Of a DNA stretch of 64,000 nt, positions 43,622-53,803 are shown in pieces. The DNA comes from Sporosarcina pasteurii (GTDB taxonomy: Bacteria > Bacillota > Bacilli > Bacillales_A > Planococcaceae): the NCBI RefSeq assembly GCF_041295575.1, contig NZ_CP160452.1, forward strand, positions 3,100,001-3,164,000, given 5' to 3'. Below the pieces are notes generated by a model that was given only the letters and a program-made list of their open reading frames with translations, was not told where the DNA came from and did no database searches. Every line of letters begins with the position of its first letter. Position 1 is the stretch's first letter. A program made the position numbers and the translations under genes.

Positions 43622-44313
43622 TTATTCTCCTCCTGTTGTACTCTCTTTAACAGTATTTCGCCAATGGCCAAATCTTCTTGCGTCGTCATTTTCACGTTGT
43701 CATATGTACCTTCCACAATACGAACAGGATGCCCAGTTCTTTCTACGAGCATCGATTCGTCCGTTCCGAGAAAGTCATCTGCTATCGCTTGGTCTGAGGC
43801 TTTTTTCAAGATTTCATATCGGAAAGCTTGGGGGGTTTGGACAATCCAGAGCGCGTCTCGATTGACTGTCTCTTCAACAATGCCTGTAGGCGCTAGTTTC
43901 ATCGTATCTTTTGCCTTTACGCCCGTGATTGCCGCCCCATGTGCCGCGGCCTCTTGCACTAACGCATGAATGACTGCGCGGCGGATAAAAGGACGTGCTG
44001 CGTCATGAACTAGCACGACCCCATCCTCCAAATACGCCTCAAGACATGCCGCCACACTATATTGGCGTTCCGTTCCACCTTCGACAATTGCTTGAACTTT
44101 TGAAATGGCAAACTGTTTTAGATAAGACTCAATTTCTTGTTTTTCTTCATTTTTAACAGCTAAAATAATGCCCGCACATAAAGGATCTGCTTCGAATGCC
44201 TCTAATGTATGGATAAAAATCGGTTTTTCACCAAGTGTTAAGAAAAGTTTATTAACCCCTGCCCCCATCCGCTGTCCACTACCAGCGGCGGGTATCATCA
44301 CTGTATACTCCAA
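43618..44313 (-). CDS. ispD: 2-C-methyl-D-erythritol 4-phosphate cytidylyltransferase
   Basis: An enzyme of about 231 residues that transfers CMP to MEP. The nucleotide motif is [18 protein letters not shown], with [20 protein letters not shown] and [19 protein letters not shown] chose a TTG start at 44313 with AAAGGAAG about 7-10 nt upstream, giving (M)[10 protein letters not shown] as in the family. The open frame extends eight codons further. The gene overlaps ispF. Confidence 0.95.
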   Translation of the reverse strand: MEYTVMIPAAGSGQRMGAGVNKLFLTLGEKPIFIHTLEAFEADPLCAGIILAVKNEEKQEIESYLKQFAISKVQAIVEGGTERQYSVAACLEAYLEDGVVLVHDAARPFIRRAVIHALVQEAAAHGAAITGVKAKDTMKLAPTGIVEETVNRDALWIVQTPQAFRYEILKKASDQAIADDFLGTDESMLVERTGHPVRIVEGTYDNVKMTTQEDLAIGEILLKRVQQEENK

Positions 44314-44346
44314 TAACCATCTTCCTTTACCAAACAAAAACTAACG

Positions 44347-45453
44347 TTAATTTGCTCTTACCGCTCTCCCATGTTTAGGTTTAGCGAAAATCATACGACC
44401 TGCGGATGTTTGTAGCACACTGGTAACGATTACGTCAATTGCATTGCCAATGTGCGTTTTCCCATCTTCTACGACAATCATTGTACCGTCATCTAAATAA
44501 GCGACGCCTTGATTTTGCTCTTTTCCATCCTTAATGACGACGACATGCATTTCTTCACCTGGAATTACGACTGGTTTCACTGCGTTCGCCAAATCATTGA
44601 TGTTCAATACAGCAACACCGTGTAGTGCGGCAACTTTATTTAAATTAAAATCATTCGTAACGACGAGTCCTCCCATATCTTTTGCTAAATGAACGAGCTT
44701 CAAATCCACTTCAGCGACGTCAGCAAAATCCACATCGGTAATTAAAATACCTGGTCCGCCATCTGTTTGCAGTGCTTTCAGTACATCTAATCCCCTTCTA
44801 CCTTTCGTTCTTTTCAATGTATCCGAGGAATCTGCGATATGTTGAAGTTCCGTTAAAATAAATTGTGGTACAACAAGTATCCCCTCAAGAAATCCCGTAG
44901 CAGAAATATCCGCAATACGGCCATCTATAATGACACTTGTATCTAATATTTTATACATTGTATCACGGGTTTTTCTAACTTGTGGCTCTTCAGCGTCTTT
45001 TTTCTTCGGACTATGCGTCCGTATAGATTGCATTGCATGAATAATTTCTTCGCGTTGTTTGAAGCCGACTTGAAAACCGAGGTACCCAAGAATTAAAAAT
45101 AAAACGGTAGGTAAAACAGAAGAAATAACTGGAATTTCAATACTCCCAAGCCAAAAACTAACTAAAAAAGCAACACTTAACCCAATAATAAGACCGACCG
45201 TTCCAAATAGTAAATCAAAAATTGGAGCACCTAGCAATCGTTCTTCCATCCATTTAATGAAATTAACGACAGGTGTTGTAAGAAAAAGATTCAAGAGAAA
45301 AAATAATAATCCACCCACAATTGCAGCTACATATGGATTATTAATCAGCGGATTGGATGAAAATGAAAATAGATCAAATAATTGCGGTAAAAATAATACG
45401 CCAAGCGTACCTCCAATCAGCAAAAAGGATAGCTGAACGACTTTCCTTAACAT
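44347..45453 (-). CDS. yacL: Membrane PIN/TRAM-domain protein (YacL)
   Basis: A 368-residue protein with four N-terminal transmembrane segments (about 5-25, 36-55, 78-100, 105-125). A PIN nuclease-fold domain follows, with ILDTSVIIDGRIADI and GGLVVTNDFNLNKVA acidic clusters, and a C-terminal TRAM domain, VVIPGEEMHVVVIKDGKE. B. subtilis YacL has the same layout; RNase activity is inferred from the PIN fold. ATG 45453 follows AAGGAGGTG. In B. subtilis disA separates radA and yacL; here it does not. Confidence 0.93.
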   Translation of the reverse strand: MLRKVVQLSFLLIGGTLGVLFLPQLFDLFSFSSNPLINNPYVAAIVGGLLFFLLNLFLTTPVVNFIKWMEERLLGAPIFDLLFGTVGLIIGLSVAFLVSFWLGSIEIPVISSVLPTVLFLILGYLGFQVGFKQREEIIHAMQSIRTHSPKKKDAEEPQVRKTRDTMYKILDTSVIIDGRIADISATGFLEGILVVPQFILTELQHIADSSDTLKRTKGRRGLDVLKALQTDGGPGILITDVDFADVAEVDLKLVHLAKDMGGLVVTNDFNLNKVAALHGVAVLNINDLANAVKPVVIPGEEMHVVVIKDGKEQNQGVAYLDDGTMIVVEDGKTHIGNAIDVIVTSVLQTSAGRMIFAKPKHGRAVRAN

Positions 45454-45586
45454 GCACTTCACCTCCTTATTGTAATAATTATACATGTATTCCCTTAAAA
45501 CAGCTTTCAATAACATACTTAACCACGATAACTAAAATGAGTGTAATGGGGGTGCAAGGTCGGTAAATACCTCCCTTGCAACTTTT

Positions 45587-46960
45587 TTATTGCGAGAACC
45601 CAACTTTTAACGCATCACTAACTGTTTCAACACCGATCACTTGAATCCCTTCCGGATAGTCCCATCCACCTAAATTGGAAGACGGAATAATTGCCCGCTC
45701 GAATCCAAGCTTCGCTGCCTCTTGCACACGTTGTTCAATTCTAGAAACACGGCGCACCTCTCCCGTTAGACCAACCTCTCCGATAAAGCAATCTGATAAT
45801 CCAGCGGCAGAATCTCGATAACTAGAGACGATACTAACTAGGACGGCTAAATCGATAGCAGGTTCGTCTAATTTCACACCACCAGCAACTTTAATATAAG
45901 CATCTTGTGCTTGTAACAGCATGCCCATTCGTTTTTCAAGCACGGCCATTAATAGCGAAACCCGGTTTTGATCCAATCCTGTCGCCATCCGCTTTGGATA
46001 GTTAAAGCTTGAAGGCGTCACAAGTGCTTGGATTTCTACGAGAATCGGCCTCGTACCTTCCATAGATGCGACGACGGTTGAACCGGCACCACCTTGAGAA
46101 CGCTCTCTTAAAAACAACTCGGATGGATTTAAAACTTCCTTTAGACCCGATTGCAACATTTCAAAAATAGCGATCTCATTCGTTGAACCAAATCTATTTT
46201 TCACACTTCGTAAAATACGATATGTATGATGACGTTCCCCTTCAAAGTATAAAACTGTATCTACCATATGTTCCAAAATACGTGGTCCAGCAATCTGTCC
46301 ATCTTTTGTTACGTGACCCACTAAGAATATGGCAATGTTTTTGGTTTTCGCGATACGCATTAATTCCGCCGTACACTCTCTTACTTGTGTAATACTTCCC
46401 GGTGCGGACTTGACTTCAGGATGATGGATGGTTTGTATAGAATCTACAATCACAAACGCAGGGTTAATTTCATCGATTGTGTGATGAATTCTTTCTAGAT
46501 CCGTTTCCGCATAAATAAACAATTCGTCCGAAAGAACCCCCAACCTTTCCGCGCGAAGCTTTGTTTGTCGAATGGATTCTTCTCCAGATATATACAATAC
46601 ACGATGATTCTGGTTGGCGAGAAGCGAGGAAACTTGAAGGAGCAAAGTAGATTTTCCAATTCCGGGGTCTCCTGCAGTTAACAACAGTGAACCTGGCACA
46701 ATGCCACCGCCTAGCACTCGGTTTAACTCTCCTAATTCTGTTTCAACACGCGGTTCCTCAATCGTCTCAACTTGACTAATCGGCACTGCTTTTTGTTGAA
46801 CTTCATCGGTATGTTGGAACGCACCACGTGGACCTTTTCGAACCACTTCCACTTCCTCGTTCATCGTGTTCCATTCCCCGCAACCCGGGCAACGTCCCAT
46901 CCACCGAAGAGACTCGTACCCACAATCTTTACACATAAATTTTGTTTTTCTCTTTGACAT
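45587..46960 (-). CDS. radA: DNA repair protein RadA
   Basis: A 457-residue RecA-like branch-migration protein. It has the N-terminal zinc finger [18 protein letters not shown], Walker [14 protein letters not shown], the RadA-specific KNRFG motif and a C-terminal Lon-protease-like domain ([20 protein letters not shown] onwards). The ATG at 46960 follows GGAGG by 5 nt; an in-frame codon four residues earlier overlaps that site. It lies downstream of clpC beyond a terminator-like repeat. Confidence 0.97.
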   Translation of the reverse strand: MSKRKTKFMCKDCGYESLRWMGRCPGCGEWNTMNEEVEVVRKGPRGAFQHTDEVQQKAVPISQVETIEEPRVETELGELNRVLGGGIVPGSLLLTAGDPGIGKSTLLLQVSSLLANQNHRVLYISGEESIRQTKLRAERLGVLSDELFIYAETDLERIHHTIDEINPAFVIVDSIQTIHHPEVKSAPGSITQVRECTAELMRIAKTKNIAIFLVGHVTKDGQIAGPRILEHMVDTVLYFEGERHHTYRILRSVKNRFGSTNEIAIFEMLQSGLKEVLNPSELFLRERSQGGAGSTVVASMEGTRPILVEIQALVTPSSFNYPKRMATGLDQNRVSLLMAVLEKRMGMLLQAQDAYIKVAGGVKLDEPAIDLAVLVSIVSSYRDSAAGLSDCFIGEVGLTGEVRRVSRIEQRVQEAAKLGFERAIIPSSNLGGWDYPEGIQVIGVETVSDALKVGFSQ

Positions 46961-46973
46961 GCTTTCCTCCATA

Positions 46974-47019
46974 GATGAAAAAGACAGTCCATTTCACTAA
47001 TTTTCTTAATGAATGGACT
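46974..47019 (-). terminator. Terminator-like repeat between clpC and radA
   Basis: On the minus strand AGTCCATT (plus 47012-47019) and AATGGACT (plus 46986-46993) pair around an 18-nt loop, followed by GTCTTTTTC. It would allow only partial read-through from the CtsR operon into radA. Confidence 0.6.
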
Positions 47020-47037
47020 ATCTCAATCTCAAAAAAA

Positions 47038-49479
47038 TTATTTTCCTACCGGCATTGCTGTCCGTACGATAAACTCTCCGTCTTCTACATCAACTGTCAC
47101 TTTTCCGCCAGTTAATGCTGTGCCTTTTAACAGTTCCTCAGACAATCTATCTTCCACATGCTTTTGGATTGCTCTACGTAAAGGACGTGCACCGTAATCC
47201 GGGTCATACCCAATGTCAGATATTTTGTTTTGCGCTTCCTCTGTTAATTCGAGTTCAATATCTTGCTCTTTGAGACGCTTGGATAGCTCATTAGACATGA
47301 GGCTAACAATTTGACGTAAATGTTCTTTTTCAAGCGCGTGGAAAACAATCATTTCATCCACACGGTTTAAGAATTCAGGACGGAACGTTTTCTTCAACTC
47401 TTCTAGCATTGTTGATTTCATACCTTCATAGTCGTGGTCTGAATCTTGTAAATTAAACCCGACGTAACGATTCGTTTTTAACGCCGTTGCACCTACGTTT
47501 GAAGTCATAATGACAACCGTATTACGGAAATCTACCGTACGTCCTTTGGAATCAGTTAGTCTACCATCATCTAATACTTGAAGGAGCATATTGAAAACGT
47601 CTGGGTGTGCTTTTTCAATTTCATCAAGCAAGATAACAGAATAGGGTTTACGACGAACTTGTTCTGTTAATTGTCCGCCTTCCTCATGGCCTACGTATCC
47701 TGGTGGTGAACCAACAAGTCGAGACGTTGAGTGTTTTTCCATATACTCAGACATATCTACGCGAATCATTGCATTTTCATCGCCGAACATTGTTTCAGCT
47801 AAGGCACGCGCAAGTTCTGTTTTTCCAACCCCTGTTGGGCCTAGGAAAATAAATGAACCAATTGGTCGCTTCGGATCTTTCAGGCCTGCTCTCGCTCTGC
47901 GGATTGCCCGCGAAATCGCAGTGACCGCTTCCGATTGACCGATGACACGCTCATGTAAGGTTTGTTCCATGTTTAGTAGTTTCATCGATTCTGTTTCTGC
48001 AATTTTTGAAACTGGAATTCCAGTCCACATCGCAACAACCTCTGCAATATCATTTACAGTCACTTTCGATTCTGTTTTCCCTTGCTTCTCCTTCCAAGCC
48101 GCTTTTGTCGTATCAAGTTCTTCTTTCATTTTCTGTTCTTTATCACGGAAAGAAGCCGCTTTTTCAAACTCTTGGCTTTGGACTGCCGCATTTTTCTCAG
48201 AACGAATCGCTTCTAGTTGCGTTTCAAGGTTCTTTAGATTTGGTGGTGTTGTGTAAGAACGCAAACGTACTTTTGAGCCCGCTTCGTCAATTAAGTCAAT
48301 CGCTTTATCCGGTAAAAATCTATCAGAAATATAGCGGTCTGCCATTTTCGCAGCAGCCTCTATTGCTTCATCCGTGATTTTCACACGGTGGTGTGCTTCA
48401 TAACGATCACGTAAACCATTTAATATTTGAATAGACTCTTCTACGGACGGCTCGTCGACTTGAATCGGTTGGAAACGACGCTCAAGTGCCGCATCTTTTT
48501 CAATATACTTTCTATATTCATCTAACGTTGTTGCACCGATACATTGTAGTTCACCGCGTGCAAGCGAAGGCTTTAAGATGTTCGAGGCATCTATCGCACC
48601 CTCTGCGCCACCAGCGCCAATTAGCGTATGCAACTCATCAATGAATAAAATGACGTTGCCCGCTTGGCGAATTTCTTCCATCACTTTTTTCATTCTGTCT
48701 TCAAATTCTCCGCGGTATTTCGTACCCGCTACAACCGTTCCCATATCTAGCGTCATGACGCGCTTGTCGCGAAGAATTTCCGGAACTTCATTATTCACAA
48801 CCTGCTGGGCCAACCCTTCTGCAATTGCAGTTTTACCTACACCAGGTTCTCCAATTAAAACAGGATTGTTTTTCGTACGACGTGCAAGCACTTCAATAAC
48901 ACGTGTAATTTCTTGGCTACGGCCAATGACTGGATCAAGCTGTCCTTCCCGAGCTACTTCCGTTAAATCACGCGCAAGTCCGTCTAACGTCGGTGTTGCA
49001 GCGGAATTCGTATTGTTAGAGGAATTACTTGATGAACTTTCATTGCTCCCTAGAAGTTGCAATACTTGTTGACGTGCTCTATTCAAACTTACCCCTGCGT
49101 TACTTAACACACGTGCAGCAATTCCTTCACCTTCGCGGATGAGTGCTAGTAAAATATGCTCCGTTCCAATATACGAATGCCCTAACTTTCGCGACTCATC
49201 TACTGAAAGCTCAATTACTTTTTTAGCACGTGGTGTGTAGTGAACAATTGGACCAACGTCTTTTGTGCCGGTCCCAACGAGTTTCTCAACGCCTTCCTCA
49301 ATTGTCGTGAAACTTACTTCAATCGCTTCAAGCGCTTTGGCAGCAATGCCGCCACCTTCGCGAATCAGCCCAAGCAAGATATGTTCTGTGCCAATCGATT
49401 CGTGCTTCATGCGAATTGCCTCTTCTTGAGCAAGTTGTAACACTTTCTGTGCGCGTTGTGTAAATCGGTTAAACATCAT
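47038..49479 (-). CDS. clpC: ATP-dependent Clp protease ATPase subunit ClpC
   Basis: A protein of about 813 residues. Double Clp_N repeats ([26 protein letters not shown]) bind adaptors. The D1 AAA+ has [13 protein letters not shown], the M domain contains a UVR motif ([20 protein letters not shown]), and D2 has [16 protein letters not shown] and [15 protein letters not shown]. With ClpP it degrades misfolded and arginine-phosphorylated proteins. ATG 49479 follows AAGGAGTGG. Final gene of the CtsR operon. Confidence 0.98.
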   Translation of the reverse strand: MMFNRFTQRAQKVLQLAQEEAIRMKHESIGTEHILLGLIREGGGIAAKALEAIEVSFTTIEEGVEKLVGTGTKDVGPIVHYTPRAKKVIELSVDESRKLGHSYIGTEHILLALIREGEGIAARVLSNAGVSLNRARQQVLQLLGSNESSSSNSSNNTNSAATPTLDGLARDLTEVAREGQLDPVIGRSQEITRVIEVLARRTKNNPVLIGEPGVGKTAIAEGLAQQVVNNEVPEILRDKRVMTLDMGTVVAGTKYRGEFEDRMKKVMEEIRQAGNVILFIDELHTLIGAGGAEGAIDASNILKPSLARGELQCIGATTLDEYRKYIEKDAALERRFQPIQVDEPSVEESIQILNGLRDRYEAHHRVKITDEAIEAAAKMADRYISDRFLPDKAIDLIDEAGSKVRLRSYTTPPNLKNLETQLEAIRSEKNAAVQSQEFEKAASFRDKEQKMKEELDTTKAAWKEKQGKTESKVTVNDIAEVVAMWTGIPVSKIAETESMKLLNMEQTLHERVIGQSEAVTAISRAIRRARAGLKDPKRPIGSFIFLGPTGVGKTELARALAETMFGDENAMIRVDMSEYMEKHSTSRLVGSPPGYVGHEEGGQLTEQVRRKPYSVILLDEIEKAHPDVFNMLLQVLDDGRLTDSKGRTVDFRNTVVIMTSNVGATALKTNRYVGFNLQDSDHDYEGMKSTMLEELKKTFRPEFLNRVDEMIVFHALEKEHLRQIVSLMSNELSKRLKEQDIELELTEEAQNKISDIGYDPDYGARPLRRAIQKHVEDRLSEELLKGTALTGGKVTVDVEDGEFIVRTAMPVGK

Positions 49480-49602
49480 AGTTATGTCCACTCCTTCTCT
49501 CTATATATAATCTATTCCACGGACGCTCATACGTAATCTAATAAAATCCTTTTTCACACATAGGATTGACTAATTTTTACCAAAGTATACAAACTAGAAA
49601 AC

Positions 49603-50694
49603 TCAATCTTCTTTCGATTTTTTCGTTGATGGCAATGCACCATCAATGAGAAGACGTGCTCGGAATAATTTTGCTCGAAAAATATCGCGTTCCTCTTGTG
49701 TTAGCTCTGCGTTTGCGTATTGTTGGAGAAAACCCGGTTGCATAAAAATCATTAGCTCATTCATGATCGAAACATCTACGTCTTTAATGAGCCCAAGATC
49801 GACACCGAGTCGAACATCCGATAGACATTTCGCAGCTTCTCCAGTTGGCAGGAGCCTTGCATATACAAGCGTTCCGAGCGAACGATGCAATCGATCTTCG
49901 AGTGCCGTTCGTGATTTCTCTAAAAGATTTTTCCTCGCTTGACGCTCATGTGCGATTAACCGAGCAGTTACATTTCCTAACTCCTCTAAAATTTCCGCTT
50001 CTGTCTTGCCAAGTGTAACTTGATTTGACACTTGGTAAACATTCCCTAGCGCTTTACTGCCTTCCCCGTAACTCCCACGGACAACAATGCCGAGCCTTGT
50101 GATTGCTGGAATGATTCTTTTAATTTGCTTGGTTATCGTTAATGCTGGTAAATGCATCATGACAGAGGCGCGCACGCCAGTTCCAGTATTGGAAGGACAA
50201 CTCGTTAAGTAACCAAATTGTTCATCAAAAGCATAAGGCAATTGCTTTTCTAACAAGTCATCCACGGCATCTGCCTGTTGATAAGCTTCTTCCAATTGCA
50301 ATCCCGGGAAAATACATTGGATGCGAATATGATCTTCCTCATTCACCATAATGCTGACTGTTTCGTCTTCTGATAAAACTACAGCACCTTGACGTTCCGG
50401 ATTGGTTAATTGCGGACTAATTAAATGTTTTTCCACTAACACTTCCCGGTCCAATTTTGAGAGATCGGACATTCTAATATAGGCATAACCTTTACCGTCA
50501 ACTTCATCTAGTAATGCGCCGGCAGCCATTTTATCGACTGCTAATGCTTCATCCTCACTTGCAGCGATAGGAAAACGATACCCCCTTAAGTTTCGCGCTA
50601 ATCTCACACGGGTTGCCATGACGATATCAGAATACTCTCCTTCACCCGTCATCCAGCCTGTGATCGCACTTTGCATAAACTTCTCAATCGACAT
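49603..50694 (-). CDS. mcsB: Protein arginine kinase McsB
   Basis: A 363-residue phosphagen-kinase-fold enzyme, the same length as in B. subtilis. SDIVMATRVRLARNLRGYRF holds the ATP-binding arginines, and TSCPSNTGTGVRASVMMHLP holds the conserved Cys. It marks proteins for ClpCP by arginine phosphorylation and inactivates CtsR. The ATG at 50694 has GGAGGTG upstream and overlaps mcsA by 11 bp; the longer open frame is not conserved. Confidence 0.97.
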   Translation of the reverse strand: MSIEKFMQSAITGWMTGEGEYSDIVMATRVRLARNLRGYRFPIAASEDEALAVDKMAAGALLDEVDGKGYAYIRMSDLSKLDREVLVEKHLISPQLTNPERQGAVVLSEDETVSIMVNEEDHIRIQCIFPGLQLEEAYQQADAVDDLLEKQLPYAFDEQFGYLTSCPSNTGTGVRASVMMHLPALTITKQIKRIIPAITRLGIVVRGSYGEGSKALGNVYQVSNQVTLGKTEAEILEELGNVTARLIAHERQARKNLLEKSRTALEDRLHRSLGTLVYARLLPTGEAAKCLSDVRLGVDLGLIKDVDVSIMNELMIFMQPGFLQQYANAELTQEERDIFRAKLFRARLLIDGALPSTKKSKED

Positions 50695-51238
50695 TGTATG
50701 CTTCACCTCCATTGGAAAGGTGTTGTTGCAGCATTCTTGCCTCGTCGCGTAATTCGGCAGCTTCTTCAAACCGTTCCGCTTCTACCGCTTCTTGCATTTT
50801 TACTCTTACTTCTTCAATTTTTCTTTTAATCGCATATAATTCATTAAATGAAACAGGTATCTTACCTGTATGGGTTGTTTGCCCATTGTGCAACTTCCCA
50901 AACACATGCGGAAGTCGTTCTTTAAATGTTTCATAGCAAGTGGCACAACCGAACTTGCCGATGTCCAGAAAGTTTCCAAACGTTAATTTACAATCAGGAC
51001 ATTCCAGTTGATGGGCTGTCGTGCCTCGCCTTTTTGGTTGCGTTTGGAATGTATCGCCACCGCCAAACCAATGAGATAAAAATTGTTGAATAGATAAAGG
51101 TTCCTCATTTGGACTAAAATGAAACGCTTCTGATTGGAAAGCACATTTTTCGCATAGATGATGCTCAATCGACTCGCCCATATAGCCCTTCGTAATGACA
51201 ACGGATGCGGGCCGTTCCTTACATTTTTCACAAATCAT
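50684..51238 (-). CDS. mcsA: McsB activator McsA
   Basis: A 184-residue protein with two zinc-binding modules (MICEKCKERPASVV with HHLCEKCAF, and LECPDCKLTF with FGCATCYETF) and a C-terminal UVR motif (VEAERFEEAAELRDEARML). It activates McsB and helps recruit ClpC. It lies between ctsR and mcsB and overlaps mcsB. Confidence 0.95.
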   Translation of the reverse strand: MICEKCKERPASVVITKGYMGESIEHHLCEKCAFQSEAFHFSPNEEPLSIQQFLSHWFGGGDTFQTQPKRRGTTAHQLECPDCKLTFGNFLDIGKFGCATCYETFKERLPHVFGKLHNGQTTHTGKIPVSFNELYAIKRKIEEVRVKMQEAVEAERFEEAAELRDEARMLQQHLSNGGEAYNVD

Positions 51239-51275
51239 CTACATGCCACCTCACATTTGTAAAGTTGATTTTTCA

Positions 51276-51743
51276 TTAAAACTCTTCATAAATAAGCGTC
51301 ACGAGCATGGCATGTAAAACACGCGCTCTCAGTTCATCACGTTCAGGTAACGGAATTCGAATCGTCGCCCGATCAACTGCTGCCAATATAAGTTTCGACT
51401 CGCGATCTGTAATAACCTCTTCTTCTAACAGTCGATATACAATATCGAATGCCATTGTATGCGAAACACCATTTTGGAGACCTGCTAAAATATGTTCAAT
51501 TAAGTCTTTACGGGTATTTGCTCGAACGCGAAAAATTCGGATATACCCGCCGCCGCCTCTTTTCGATTCAACTGCATAACCACGTTCAGCTGTAAAACGT
51601 GTATTAATCACGTAATTAATTTGTGAAGGGACACATTGAAATTTTTCTGCAACTTCACTTCTTTTGATTTCGATTACGCCGTCTTGTTCTTCTTCTATAA
51701 TCGCCTTCAAATATCCTTCAATGATGTCAGAAATATTTCTCAT
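51276..51743 (-). CDS. ctsR: Transcriptional repressor CtsR
   Basis: A 155-residue repressor of class III heat-shock genes. The winged helix has EVAEKFQCVPSQINYVINTR, the heat-sensing glycine-rich turn lies in SKRGGGGYIRIFRV, and the C-terminal domain helps dimerisation. It is first in ctsR-mcsA-mcsB-clpC and represses itself through the operator just upstream. A GAGGTGA ribosome site precedes the ATG. Confidence 0.98.
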   Translation of the reverse strand: MRNISDIIEGYLKAIIEEEQDGVIEIKRSEVAEKFQCVPSQINYVINTRFTAERGYAVESKRGGGGYIRIFRVRANTRKDLIEHILAGLQNGVSHTMAFDIVYRLLEEEVITDRESKLILAAVDRATIRIPLPERDELRARVLHAMLVTLIYEEF

Positions 51744-51779
51744 TTCTTCACCTCTTTCATGCCAGGTGTCTTCATTGAC

Positions 51780-51796
51780 TTTGACTATCTTTGACT
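51780..51796 (-). promoter_or_regulatory. CtsR operator
   Basis: On the minus strand AGTCAAAGATAGTCAAA matches the CtsR heptad direct repeat A/GGTCAAA-NAN-A/GGTCAAA perfectly, and a partial third GTCAA follows. It lies just after the promoter -10 and before ctsR, so bound CtsR would block RNA polymerase. Confidence 0.95.
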
Positions 51797-51798
51797 TA

Positions 51799-51827
51799 AT
51801 TGTACAGACGAATCACATGGTTCGCAA
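51799..51827 (-). promoter_or_regulatory. SigA-type promoter of the ctsR operon
   Basis: On the minus strand TTGCGA (plus 51822-51827), 17 nt, TACAAT (plus 51799-51804), immediately upstream of the CtsR operator. Confidence 0.8.
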
Positions 51828-51895
51828 TCGATACGCATTCATTTATTCGACTATGATAGTGTCGGCTTAAGCCATCATTATTTAATCATTTAATT

Positions 51896-51937
51896 ATAGA
51901 AAAATGGACTTTCCTACTTAAATTAAGAAAGTCCATT
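51896..51937 (-). terminator. Terminator after the 562-residue membrane protein gene
   Basis: AATGGACTTTC and GAAAGTCCATT form an 11-bp stem with T-runs on the minus strand (TTTTTCT). It isolates the accessory region from the ctsR operon. Confidence 0.88.
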
Positions 51938-51951
51938 CTATTTTTATACAC

Positions 51952-53640
51952 TCATTCAGCTTCCACGCTTATATTTTTTAGTTCCTTCACTGGTAGGAAG
52001 AGTTCGCCCGTTTCTAGGTAGGTGATGGAAAGTTTATCGCCTTCCTGGATATAGATTGAATATGGGGCAACTTCAGAAGAGACCAGGAAACTTCTTCCGT
52101 CGTCCGCTAATATCGATACGAGTGTGAATTCGCCTACGCGCTCTTTGAATACACGCTGGACAGTAATCGCTGTTTTCCCTTCTTCTGCATTTGAACTGCC
52201 GTCCACGGAGCTGCCGCCACGTTGAAGTGCCGTTTTATATAGTTTTAACGCTTCGTTCGGCGTATTGCCGTATACTGAAACTTCAGGATTGGCCGCGGAA
52301 ACAATAAAATAGTTTTGTAAGAAACCATTTGAATCCAAGACCGGCGTTAACCAGCTAGCTTCCCCGTAAAAATTGTAGAGTACCGGCATTTCGCCAGACC
52401 ATTTCTTTTCAATAAATTTCTTCTCAATAATTTGTAAAGTACCTTGCGAATCCATATACGACTCTTCTAAGTTTCCAGTGTAATACGTTGCTTCTCCTGT
52501 TCGACCATCCGTCAAGGCATAGCCAAGCATCGAATCGACACCCTCTTTTGGACTTGTGAAATCAGTAAAGTAATACATATGGCCGTTTTCATCGAATATC
52601 GGACTCACATTTGCTTCTGTTCCTTCATCAGATGGAATTTTCACATCTTTTTTCCCGAAGACAGAATTCCAGAAACCGTGAATATACTTTCCAAAATAAC
52701 TGTTTTGTAAACTAACCGCTTCAGGCGCAACTGCCCCATCAATAAAGGCTGGGATCTCAGCAAGTGGATATTTTTTTACATCACCTGTTTTTGAATCAAC
52801 CATGATAATTCCTTTCACATCAAAACCGTCACGTGCAGTAATAAAGTTTCCATATGAACGAATATAAAATGGTTTCCCTTCATCATCAATTTCAAGCTGA
52901 ACATCTCCGTAGAAAATAAGGTTTGGCATTTTCATACGAATATGACGCTTCACTTCCTTATGGAAATAGGAAGAAGGTGTATAAGTCATTTCTGATTTAA
53001 TAAACTTCGGATTATCTGCCGAATTGGTTGCACTCATCGTGAAATACCCTGGTGTTGTTTTCCCGTTCAACCATTTAAATAAACCTGAAAACTCAACAGG
53101 CGCAATATAGACAAATTCGCCGTTCACTTTTTGAATTTGCAAGTTTCCTAGTTCATAGTAACTCGTATTTGGGACTTGGCCAAAAGCTTTTTTCATTTTA
53201 TTCCGCGCAAATTTCGGTGGGACACTTGCTGGCGTTTTTGTTTCGTCAAAAGCTGAAATTTCGATTTCTTGGTCCATTTCTACGATACTGTACTTTTTAT
53301 TGGCATTGAATAATGGCGCACTTAATATAAAAATGCCTACAGCAAGCGCTGCCAGGAATAAACCTATTTTTAGCTTTCGCTCTTTTTGACCCGCGACTAA
53401 GACACTGATAAACGTAACAATGAGCAATACAACCCATAGAGATGTCCAATTACGGTCTAAATTCGTAGCATAGTAGAGCCCGAATATAATTAGGGTGATA
53501 AAGACTGCAGTTGCTAGTAATGCCGCCCATCGATTAAATGGAATCGTCTTCTCCGTCTCTTGATCGTTGATCGCAACTGGAACAATCACCGCACTTGCAA
53601 TGATGCCGACAACGACTGAGAATATCATTAAATGAATCAT
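51952..53640 (-). CDS. Uncharacterised membrane protein with large extracytoplasmic part
   Basis: About 562 residues and not recognised. Four hydrophobic segments lie near 2-22, 40-58, 67-83 and 93-110. A roughly 450-residue, soluble, mostly beta-rich region follows, probably outside the membrane. It contains repeated phrases of the type DSKTGDVKKYPLAEIPAFID and DGRTGEATYYTGNLEES, which look like duplicated beta units. There are no obvious catalytic motifs and no Cys pairs. The ATG at 53640 has AAGAGTG upstream; a GTG three codons earlier is possible. It is monocistronic, between bioB and ctsR. Confidence 0.8.
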   Translation of the reverse strand: MIHLMIFSVVVGIIASAVIVPVAINDQETEKTIPFNRWAALLATAVFITLIIFGLYYATNLDRNWTSLWVVLLIVTFISVLVAGQKERKLKIGLFLAALAVGIFILSAPLFNANKKYSIVEMDQEIEISAFDETKTPASVPPKFARNKMKKAFGQVPNTSYYELGNLQIQKVNGEFVYIAPVEFSGLFKWLNGKTTPGYFTMSATNSADNPKFIKSEMTYTPSSYFHKEVKRHIRMKMPNLIFYGDVQLEIDDEGKPFYIRSYGNFITARDGFDVKGIIMVDSKTGDVKKYPLAEIPAFIDGAVAPEAVSLQNSYFGKYIHGFWNSVFGKKDVKIPSDEGTEANVSPIFDENGHMYYFTDFTSPKEGVDSMLGYALTDGRTGEATYYTGNLEESYMDSQGTLQIIEKKFIEKKWSGEMPVLYNFYGEASWLTPVLDSNGFLQNYFIVSAANPEVSVYGNTPNEALKLYKTALQRGGSSVDGSSNAEEGKTAITVQRVFKERVGEFTLVSILADDGRSFLVSSEVAPYSIYIQEGDKLSITYLETGELFLPVKELKNISVEAE

Positions 53641-53759
53641 ATAAAACACTCTTTTCTATTTAGAAGATTTTCATTCATAGTAATGATACGGACTTACTAG
53701 CAAATGGTTTCATATTTATTTATACGAAACTTTGAGGAAAAAGATACCTTTTATCCACA

Positions 53760-53793
53760 TAAAAAAAGGACTCTCCACTTTTACGGAAAGTCC
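53760..53793 (-). terminator. Terminator after bioB
   Basis: On the minus strand GGACTTTCC and GGAGAGTCC pair around an 8-nt loop with one mismatch, followed by eight T. Confidence 0.9.
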
Positions 53794-53803
53794 AATTCTT
53801 GTT

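Noticed and set aside
43395..43969. Overlapping plus-strand frames of 126-156 codons across ispF and ispD
   Set aside because: Antisense to two complete enzymes; typical shadow frames.
48578..49072. A 164-codon plus-strand frame within clpC
   Set aside because: Antisense to the conserved ClpC N and D1 domains; Ser/Thr-rich shadow translation.
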